Assembly (NCBI RefSeq): GCF_003032475.1
Contig: NZ_CP028369.1
Coordinates: 5,456,001-5,520,000 of the forward strand
DNA from: Streptomyces sp. P3
Lineage (GTDB): Bacteria; Actinomycetota; Actinomycetes; Streptomycetales; Streptomycetaceae
DNA: 64,000 nt
Direction: 5' to 3'
Made by a program: the position numbers and the translations under genes. Position 1 is the first letter of the stretch. Every line of letters starts with the position of its first letter. This document shows, one piece after another, positions 1 to 7,586 of this stretch. Below the pieces are notes generated by a model, which was not told the DNA's origin, did no database searches, and worked only from the letters and a program-made list of their open reading frames with translations.

Positions 1-3000
1 TTGCTACTGAGCAGAAGCGGCCGCACCGCCGAAGGCACCGCCGACCTGATCGACGAACTCACCGCCCTGGGCGCGTCGGTGACCGTCGAAGCGTGCGACG
101 TGGCCGACCGGGAGGCCCTGGCATCGGTGCTCTCCGGCCTCGACCGGCCCCTGACCGCCGTGGTGCACAGCGCCGGCGTCCTCGACGACGGGACGGTGTC
201 CGGCCTTTCCCCGGAGCAGGTCGCCACCGTGTTGCGGCCCAAGGTGGACGCGGCACTGCATCTGCACGACCTCACGCGCGACGCCGACCTGAAGCGCTTC
301 GTCCTGTTCTCGTCGGTCGCCGGCATCCTGGGCGGTCCGGGACAGGCCAACTATGCCGCGGCCAACGCCTTCCTCGACGCCCTCGCGGAGCACCGGCGCT
401 CACTCGGACTGCCCGCCACCGCGGTGGCCTGGGGCCTGTGGGAGGCCGGCGGTCTGACCGCGCACCTGGGCACCACCGACCGCGTCCGCATCGCCCGCAA
501 CGGCGTCCGGCCGCTCGACGCCGATCAGGGACTCGCGCTCCTGGACGCCGCCGTCGACCGGCGAGGGGCCGCCTTCGTGGCCGCGTTCCTCGACCACGCC
601 GCCCTGCGACGGCGTTCCGGCGGGGTGCCCACCCTGCTGAGCGGTCTCGTCCGCGCTGTCACGCGCCGTACCGCCGCCGTCGAATCCGGTGACGCGCGGG
701 ACACCGGCGCCTGGCTCGCCGGGCTCTCGTCGAAGGAGGCCGAACACGCCCTGCTCGACGCGGTGCGCCGGCACGCCGCGGCCGTTCTGGGACACGAGTC
801 GCCGCAGGCCGTACGCGCCGACAGCGCGTTCAAGGACATCGGCTTCGACTCGCTGTCCGCCGTAGAACTGCGCAACCGCCTCAACACCGCGACCGGCCTC
901 CGGCTGGCCCCGACCGTGATCTTCGACCATCCGACCCCGCAGGCCCTGGCGGCGCACCTGGCCGAGAGCCGCGACGGAGCCACGGCGACGGCGGCCGTCC
1001 CGGCGCTCCGGGCGAGCTCCAGCACGGACACGGATCCCGTCGCCATCGTCGCGATGGGGTGCCGCCTGCCCGGTGGGGTCGAGGGCCCCGAGGACCTGTG
1101 GGAGTTGCTGCGCTCCGGAACCGATGCGATCGGTGACTTCCCCACGGACCGCGGCTGGGACCTGGACGCCCTGTACGACCCCGACCCGGACAGACCCGGC
1201 ACTTCCTATTCCCGCAGCGGTGGCTTCCTGGCGGATGCCGGGCGGTTCGACGAGGCGTTCTTCGGGATATCGCCGCGTGAGGCGCTGGCGATGGATCCGC
1301 AGCAGCGGCTGCTGCTGGAGACGGCCTGGGAGACCTTCGAACGCGCGGGCATCGACCCGACATCCCTCGGCAACAGCACGGCCGGCGTGTTCGTCGGCGC
1401 GATCGCCCAGGAGTACGGCTCGACCTTGCTGCACGAAGCCCCTGACGGACTGGACGGCATGCTCCTCACGGGCAACGCCACGAGTGTGATCTCCGGGCGG
1501 CTCTCGTATCTGCTGGGTCTGCTGGGGCCGGCGATCACGGTGGACACGGCGTGTTCGTCTTCGCTGGTGGCGATCCACCTGGCGGCGCAGTCGCTGCGGC
1601 AGGGCGAGTGCACCCTGGCCCTCGCGGGCGGCGCCACCGTCATGTCCACCCCCGGTACGTTCACCGCCTTCAGCCGGCAGCGCGCGATGTCCTCCGACGG
1701 GCGGTGCCGGGCGTTCGCCGCCGGGGCGAGCGGCACCGGCTTCGCCGAGGGCGTCGGCCTGGTCCTGCTGGAACGACTGTCGGACGCACGCAGACTCGGG
1801 CATCCGGTGCTGGCGGTGGTGCGGGGTTCGGCGGTCAACCAGGACGGCGCCTCCAACGGTCTCACCGCCCCGAACGGCCCCGCGCAGCAGCGGCTGATCC
1901 GCACCGCCCTGGCGCAGGCCGGCCTCTCCCCGGCCGAGATCGGCGCCGTCGAGGCACACAGCACCGGCAGCACCCTCGGCGACCCCATCGAGGCGCAGGC
2001 GCTCCTGGCCACCTACGGTCAGGACCGTCCGGCCGGAGAGCCTCTCCTGCTGGGTTCGGTGAAGTCCAACATCGGCCACACCCAGGCCGCGGCCGGTGTC
2101 GCCGGCGTCATCAAGATGGTCATGGCGATGAGGCACGACACGCTGCCGCGCACCCTCCACATCGACGCACCCTCACCCCACGTCGACTGGAGTGCGGGCC
2201 GAGCCCGGCTGCTGACGGAGAATCAGCCCTGGCCGCGCACCGGCACCCCGCGACGCGCCGGGGTCTCGGCCTTCGGGATCAGTGGCACGAACGCGCATCT
2301 GATCCTGGAGGAGGCGCCCGCCGAGCACGTCTCCACGGCCGCTGCCCGGACACCCGGCGGGGGAGGGGTGCCGATACTGCTGTCGGGGCGTGGTGAGGGC
2401 GCGCTGCGGGCCCAGTCCGCACGGCTGGCGGACTTCCTGGAAGGCCACCCGGACCTGCCGGCCGGCACGGTGGCTCGGATGCTGGCCGGCTCACGAACCG
2501 TGTTCGAAAACCGCGCGGCGGTCACCGGGGACGACCGCGCGCAACTCGTCACGCGCCTGCGCGCGCTGGCCGACACCGACCAGGACACCGATGCCGGTGT
2601 GGTGCGCGGCACCGGCCGTCGACTGGGCGATCCCGCTTTCGTCTTTCCCGGTCAGGGCGCCCAGTGGCCCACCATGGGCGTGAAGCTCCTCGACGACGAC
2701 GGTCCTTTCGCGCAGCGTCTGCAGGAGTGCCGTGAGGCTCTGCGGCCCTTCGTCGACTGGGACCTGTTCGCCGTGCTGCGCGGTGAACCGGACCAGCCCG
2801 ACTTTGATCGCGTGGACGTCGTCCAGCCGGCCCTGTGGGCCGTCAAGGTCTCCCTCGCCGCGCAGTGGAGGGCCGCGGGCGTCCGGCCCGCCGCGGTGGT
2901 CGGTCACTCACAGGGCGAGATCGCCGCCGCCACGGTGTCCGGCGCGCTCACCCTCGCCGACGGCGCGCGCATCGTCACCCTGCGCTCGCAGCTCATCTCC

Positions 3001-6000
3001 CAGCTCGCCGGCCGCGGCGGAATGATCTCCCTGGCCATGCCGCGAGACCGGGCCGAGACCATCGCCGCCGACCTCGGACTGGACATCGGAGCGGTCAACA
3101 GCCCCGCCAACACCGTCCTGTCCGGCCCTCTCCAAGCGCTCGACGAACTCACCGCCTGGTGCGAGAAGCACGACGTACGCCACCGACGCATCCCCATCGA
3201 CCATGCCTCCCACTCCGTCCACGCCGAAGCCATGAAGGACCAGATCCTCGAAGCGCTCGCACCCGTCACACCGCGCAGCGGTGACCTGCCCTTCTACTCC
3301 TCCCTGACCGGCGGCCCGGTCGACGGCACCGAACTCGACGCCGACTACTGGTACCGCAACCTGCGCCACACCGTCGACTACCAGGCCGCCACCCGCGCAC
3401 TGGCCCACACCGGCGTCACGGCCTTCATCGAGGTCAGCCCGCACCCCGACCTCACCCTCCCGACCCAGGAAACCCTCGACGCCCTCGACGACCTCACCGA
3501 ACAGCCCGCCGTCCTCGCCACACTCCACCGCGACCACGGCGACGCCCACGACTGGACCCACGCCCTCAGCGCCGCGTGGACACAAGGCGTCACCCTCCAC
3601 CCCACGCCGACCCCGACACCCATCCACCCCGACCTGCCCACCTACCCCTTCCAAGGCACCCACCACTGGCTCAACACACCGACAGGCACCTCGCGCGGCG
3701 CGTCCGGCCTGGGCGCGGTTCCCACCTCGCATCCCCTGCTGGGGGCCGCCGTGGAACTGCCCGGCACCGAGACCGTGGTGTTCACCGGCCGGCTTTCGGC
3801 GGGCAAGCCCGCGTGGTCGACGGAAGAGCACCCCGAGGGTGTGGAGCGGGAACTGGACTGGCTCGCAGCGGAGTTGGCGCTCTCGGCCGGCGCGCAGCTG
3901 GGCAGGAGCCGGCTGCGCGCCCTGACCGCGCAGGCGCCGTTCCTGATGCCGGGGTCCGGCGCCGTCCAGGTCCGCGTCACGGTCGGTGAGGGTGGGGAGC
4001 CCGGCGTACGCACGGTCTCCGTGCACTCCCGGCGCGGCGACGACGTCCTGGGGTTGCCCTGGACCTGCCACGCGACCGGTGAGCTGGTCGCGGCGGCGGG
4101 CGAGCCGGACTGGGATCTCGAGGCCTGGCCACCCGCGGACGCCCTCCCGATACCCGAGCCCGAACTGCGCCTGCAGTACGGGACTTTGCACTCCACCGTG
4201 CACGGCGTGTGGCGACGGGACAGCGAGGTGTTCGCGGAGATCCTCGTACCGGACGCGCTGCGTGAGGAGGCACGGAGGTTCGGACTCCACCCGGCGCTGG
4301 CACAGGCCCTGCTCGGCCTGGCGGGCATGAAGGGGGTCGCGCCCGAGCCCGACGCGTCCTTGCGGGTGCAGGCCTGGGGAGAGGTCTCGCTGCACGCGTC
4401 CGGCGCCTGTGTCCTGCGCGCCCGACTCTCCCCGGGGCCGGACGGCTCGGTGTCGCTGGCCGCCGCCGACGCCACCGGATCCCCCGTCCTCACGGTCCCG
4501 GCCCTGCGGTTCGCACCCGTCGTGCGTGAGGAGCTCCGGGCCGCGGACGTGGCGCAGCAGGACAGTCTGTTCGGCATCGAGTGGACCGTCGTGGACACGC
4601 GGGCGAACACCGCCGACGCCGAACGCACATGGGCCGTCGTGGGCGAGGATCCGGTGCGCGTGCGGTCCTCGCTGATGACCGCCGGACGCTACACGGAGAC
4701 GTACCCGGACCTGACGGCGCTGGCAGCCGCCGTGGAGGGCGGCCGACACGCCCCGGACATCGTCGTGGTCCCCTTCCTGGAGCAGTACGGCGATCCGGCC
4801 GGGCGGGAACTGGTGGACGCCGTTCACGCCACGACGGTCCGTGCCCTGGAGACGGCCCGTGCGTGGGTGAGCACACCGGCCTTCGACCGCTCCCGGCTGG
4901 TGTTCCTCACCAGGGGCGCGGTCCCCGCGGTGGCCGGGCCCGACGACACGTCACCGCTCGACCTCGCGGGAGCCGGCGTCTGGGGTCTGATCCGCAGCGC
5001 GCAGACGGAATACCCGGACCGCTTCGTCCTCGTGGACACCGACCTCGCCAAACCCACCTGGCGCGCCCTCGCTCGCGTGGCGTCCGCCACGGAACCGCAG
5101 TGGGCGCTGCGCGGGCGGACCACGCGGGTCCCGCGGTTGGCCCGCCTGGTGCCGGGCAGTGCTCTGCCGAGACTGGACGCCGGCCTGGACGGTACGGTGC
5201 TGGTCACCGGCGGGACGGGCATGCCGGGCTCGGCCCTGGCCCGCCACCTGGTGACCGAGCACGGTGTGCGGGATCTGCTGCTGACGAGCCGTCAGGGACC
5301 GGACGCGCCGGGAGCGGCGCTCCTGGAAGCCGAACTGACGGAGCTGGGGGCCCGGGTCGAGGTGGCTGCCTGCGACGTGGCGGACCACGAGGCCCTGGCC
5401 GCCCTGCTCACGGATCGGCGGATCGGCGCCGTGGTGCACGCGGCGGGCGGGGCGGACGACGGGAGTCTGCCGGCTCTGACCGCGGAGCGCATGGGCAAGG
5501 CGCTGCGCCCCAAGGTGGACGCGGCCGTGAACCTGTACGAACTGGTCCACGAGGCAGGGGTACGGCAGTTCGTGCTGTTCTCCTCGCTCGCCGGCATCCT
5601 GGGCGGTCCGGGACAGGCCGGCTACGCCGCGGCGAACACCTTCCTGGACGCGTTCGCCCACCACCTGCGGTCCCGGGGCGTCGCCGCCACGTCGATCGCT
5701 TGGGGTGCGTGGGCCGGGGCGGGCAGTGCGCCGGGACGGTCCGGGAAGGACCGGCACCCGGCGGCGCCGCGCGGCACGCATCCGCTCGTCGAGCAGCAGG
5801 GGCTCGGGCTCTTCGACGCGGCATGGGCGGCCGGCCGCAGTCTCGTGATCGCGTCCCGGCTGGACTTCGCGGGACTGACCGGCGACGCGCAGACCGGCGA
5901 CGTGGCCTCCGTCCTGCGGGCCCTCGTGCCCGTCGGCACGCGCCGCACGGCCCGGGCCACCCCGGCGGAGCGGACGGACCTGCGACACCGGCTGGCGGCG

Positions 6001-6306
6001 ATGAGCAGGGCGGAGCGGGAGACGGTGGTGACCGACCTCGTACGGGACCGGGCGAGTGCCGTCCTCGGCCACGCCACACCGGGCAGCGTGGCCGCGGACG
6101 CCCGGCTGCAGAACCTCGGATTCGACTCGCTCACCGCTCTGCACCTGCGCACGGCACTCGTCGAGGCGACCGGGCTGAGGCTGCCGACGAAGGTGGCGTT
6201 CGAGTTCGACACCCCGGCGGACCTCGCGGAGTACCTGATCGAGCGGATCCTCGCCTCGGCATCCTCACATCTCGACGGAACGGAAAGGCCCTCCGATGAG
6301 AATTGA
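1..6306 (+). CDS. Type I modular PKS, 5' end missing (KR-ACP, then KS-AT-DH-KR-ACP)
   Basis: Open from base 1, so the start and earlier domains lie upstream. Visible residues: KR fragment 1-190 with the LDD signature of B-type reductases; ACP with phosphopantetheine Ser in GFDSLSAVEL near 284; KS 345-770 with Cys in DTACSSS near 518 and both His (EAHSTGS, KSNIGH); AT from 880 with GHSQG near 969 and a HASH motif; DH fold 1244-1520; KR from about 1731 (GGTGMPG, ADD, so B-type); ACP near 2039. GHSQG suggests methylmalonyl-CoA or a larger extender, but HASH is not the usual YASH, so the substrate is uncertain. The DH looks dead: the catalytic HxxxGxxxxP motif is degraded and the Asp helix reads HPALAQ. 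There is no TE and no C-terminal docking domain. The end overlaps the KASIII gene by 11 nt, so the two products probably act together. Confidence 0.95.
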   Translation: MLLSRSGRTAEGTADLIDELTALGASVTVEACDVADREALASVLSGLDRPLTAVVHSAGVLDDGTVSGLSPEQVATVLRPKVDAALHLHDLTRDADLKRFVLFSSVAGILGGPGQANYAAANAFLDALAEHRRSLGLPATAVAWGLWEAGGLTAHLGTTDRVRIARNGVRPLDADQGLALLDAAVDRRGAAFVAAFLDHAALRRRSGGVPTLLSGLVRAVTRRTAAVESGDARDTGAWLAGLSSKEAEHALLDAVRRHAAAVLGHESPQAVRADSAFKDIGFDSLSAVELRNRLNTATGLRLAPTVIFDHPTPQALAAHLAESRDGATATAAVPALRASSSTDTDPVAIVAMGCRLPGGVEGPEDLWELLRSGTDAIGDFPTDRGWDLDALYDPDPDRPGTSYSRSGGFLADAGRFDEAFFGISPREALAMDPQQRLLLETAWETFERAGIDPTSLGNSTAGVFVGAIAQEYGSTLLHEAPDGLDGMLLTGNATSVISGRLSYLLGLLGPAITVDTACSSSLVAIHLAAQSLRQGECTLALAGGATVMSTPGTFTAFSRQRAMSSDGRCRAFAAGASGTGFAEGVGLVLLERLSDARRLGHPVLAVVRGSAVNQDGASNGLTAPNGPAQQRLIRTALAQAGLSPAEIGAVEAHSTGSTLGDPIEAQALLATYGQDRPAGEPLLLGSVKSNIGHTQAAAGVAGVIKMVMAMRHDTLPRTLHIDAPSPHVDWSAGRARLLTENQPWPRTGTPRRAGVSAFGISGTNAHLILEEAPAEHVSTAAARTPGGGGVPILLSGRGEGALRAQSARLADFLEGHPDLPAGTVARMLAGSRTVFENRAAVTGDDRAQLVTRLRALADTDQDTDAGVVRGTGRRLGDPAFVFPGQGAQWPTMGVKLLDDDGPFAQRLQECREALRPFVDWDLFAVLRGEPDQPDFDRVDVVQPALWAVKVSLAAQWRAAGVRPAAVVGHSQGEIAAATVSGALTLADGARIVTLRSQLISQLAGRGGMISLAMPRDRAETIAADLGLDIGAVNSPANTVLSGPLQALDELTAWCEKHDVRHRRIPIDHASHSVHAEAMKDQILEALAPVTPRSGDLPFYSSLTGGPVDGTELDADYWYRNLRHTVDYQAATRALAHTGVTAFIEVSPHPDLTLPTQETLDALDDLTEQPAVLATLHRDHGDAHDWTHALSAAWTQGVTLHPTPTPTPIHPDLPTYPFQGTHHWLNTPTGTSRGASGLGAVPTSHPLLGAAVELPGTETVVFTGRLSAGKPAWSTEEHPEGVERELDWLAAELALSAGAQLGRSRLRALTAQAPFLMPGSGAVQVRVTVGEGGEPGVRTVSVHSRRGDDVLGLPWTCHATGELVAAAGEPDWDLEAWPPADALPIPEPELRLQYGTLHSTVHGVWRRDSEVFAEILVPDALREEARRFGLHPALAQALLGLAGMKGVAPEPDASLRVQAWGEVSLHASGACVLRARLSPGPDGSVSLAAADATGSPVLTVPALRFAPVVREELRAADVAQQDSLFGIEWTVVDTRANTADAERTWAVVGEDPVRVRSSLMTAGRYTETYPDLTALAAAVEGGRHAPDIVVVPFLEQYGDPAGRELVDAVHATTVRALETARAWVSTPAFDRSRLVFLTRGAVPAVAGPDDTSPLDLAGAGVWGLIRSAQTEYPDRFVLVDTDLAKPTWRALARVASATEPQWALRGRTTRVPRLARLVPGSALPRLDAGLDGTVLVTGGTGMPGSALARHLVTEHGVRDLLLTSRQGPDAPGAALLEAELTELGARVEVAACDVADHEALAALLTDRRIGAVVHAAGGADDGSLPALTAERMGKALRPKVDAAVNLYELVHEAGVRQFVLFSSLAGILGGPGQAGYAAANTFLDAFAHHLRSRGVAATSIAWGAWAGAGSAPGRSGKDRHPAAPRGTHPLVEQQGLGLFDAAWAAGRSLVIASRLDFAGLTGDAQTGDVASVLRALVPVGTRRTARATPAERTDLRHRLAAMSRAERETVVTDLVRDRASAVLGHATPGSVAADARLQNLGFDSLTALHLRTALVEATGLRLPTKVAFEFDTPADLAEYLIERILASASSHLDGTERPSDEN

Positions 6307-7330
6307 CCATGTGTTCATCGACTCGCTCGGTGTCACGCTGCACGAGTTCGAGCCCGTCGAGCGTGCCGTGTCCCAGGGACTGATCAGCCAGGACCTCGTG
6401 GACGCGAACGGGCTGACCGGCACCCATCTGGCGCACGACATCCCGGCCGTGGAACTCGCGATCTCCGCCGCGCGCGTCGCCATGGACCGCTCGAAGCTGC
6501 AACGGGAGGACATCACGCACCACGTGCACAGCGGTGTGTACTACCAAGGCCCGCCCGGGTCCTACGCACCCGGATACGTCCTGCGCGAACTGGAGGTCGA
6601 GCCGCTCTCGTCGCTGTATCTGCGCCAGGGCTGCAACGGCATGCTGGGGGCCCTGGAGGTGGCGGTCGGACAGATGACGGGCGCCGCTCAGGCGGAGAAC
6701 GTACTGCTCACCTCCGGTGAGAACTTCACCGCCACGGGCTCGGACCGTTACACGGGGATCGGCCAGGCGTACTTCCTCTCCGACGGCGGCGCCGCGGCGC
6801 TGATCAGCGCGGACGAAGGCTTCGCGCAGATCAGGTCGCTGAGCGCGGGCATCCTGCCGGAGCTCGAACGGTGGCATCGCGGTGACGGCTCGTTGCTGGC
6901 GGACGAAGGCCGCGAAAGCGACGGGGACATGGCCGAACGGGCCACTCGCTACAGCGAGACCGAGACCCCGCTCTCGGAGACCCTCGAGAAACTGACTCTC
7001 TTCAATCTCGGTGTCATCCGCCGAGCACTCGTCGACGCCGACCTGAATGCCGACGACGTCGCCAAGGTCGTACCGATCAACATCGACGGCCGGATGATCG
7101 AGTACTCGGTCATGATGCCGCTCGGCCTGCCCATGGACCGCTCCACGTGGGACTTCGGCAAGGGCATCGGGCATGTGGGCGGCGCCGACGTGTTCATCAC
7201 CCTGGAGCATCTGGTCCGTACGCGCGAGGTGGCTCCCGGTGACCACGTACTGCTGATCTCCCAGGGCCCGGGCTGGATGTGCACGGCCGCTGTCGTCACC
7301 CTCGTCGATCTTCCCACCTGGGCGCTGTGA
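6296..7330 (+). CDS. KASIII-like acyltransferase (FabH/CerJ superfamily)
   Basis: 344 aa with the thiolase fold. The nucleophile is Cys113 in RQGCNG. The usual HQAN motif is not seen; the matching stretch reads VVPINIDGR, and the later GNTS-like motif reads GHVGGAD. Such changes are known in KASIII relatives that transfer acyl groups to O or N acceptors or ACPs (CerJ and ChlB-type enzymes) instead of condensing with malonyl-ACP. The ATG lies inside the last codons of the PKS gene, so translation is coupled. The PKS has no TE, so this enzyme may offload its chain, or it may bring a naphthoyl or other acyl group to it. Both roles are inferred. A priming ketosynthase is the alternative. Confidence 0.8.
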   Translation: MRIDHVFIDSLGVTLHEFEPVERAVSQGLISQDLVDANGLTGTHLAHDIPAVELAISAARVAMDRSKLQREDITHHVHSGVYYQGPPGSYAPGYVLRELEVEPLSSLYLRQGCNGMLGALEVAVGQMTGAAQAENVLLTSGENFTATGSDRYTGIGQAYFLSDGGAAALISADEGFAQIRSLSAGILPELERWHRGDGSLLADEGRESDGDMAERATRYSETETPLSETLEKLTLFNLGVIRRALVDADLNADDVAKVVPINIDGRMIEYSVMMPLGLPMDRSTWDFGKGIGHVGGADVFITLEHLVRTREVAPGDHVLLISQGPGWMCTAAVVTLVDLPTWAL

Positions 7331-7336
7331 GCTGCC

Positions 7337-7383
7337 TGCCACCGCGCGCTCGTCCTCGATGCGTCGAGGGCGGCCCGGTGGCA
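7337..7383 (+). terminator. Stem-loop after the KASIII gene
   Basis: Outer arms TGCCACCG (7337-7344) and CGGTGGCA (7376-7383) enclose a second hairpin, CCTCGA-TGCG-TCGAGG (7354-7369). It begins 7 nt after the KASIII stop. There is no U-tract, as is usual in Streptomyces. Confidence 0.55.
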
Positions 7384-7541
7384 GCGGTCCGTGACCGGGC
7401 GGAGCAGGGTCTCCTCCCGCTCGGCCGTGGTCAGCACGCCGGCCGGTGGCGCAGTCCTTTCGGGGGGCGGCGGCTGTGTCGCGTGCCGTTCGGCGTACGA
7501 CCTCGCTCTCGCCCCCTCCGTCTCGACGCCCGCGAACAGGG

Positions 7542-7586
7542 CCTGACGTCCCGTGAGGAGGCTGTGCCGGCCCACGGGACGTCAGG
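7542..7586 (-). terminator. 14-bp perfect inverted repeat at the end of the ligase gene
   Basis: CCTGACGTCCCGTG (7542-7555) and its exact complement (7573-7586) are separated by 17 nt. The repeat overlaps the stop codon of the minus-strand ligase gene and closes that transcript in the convergent 251-bp gap. Nothing else was recognised in the gap. Confidence 0.65.
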
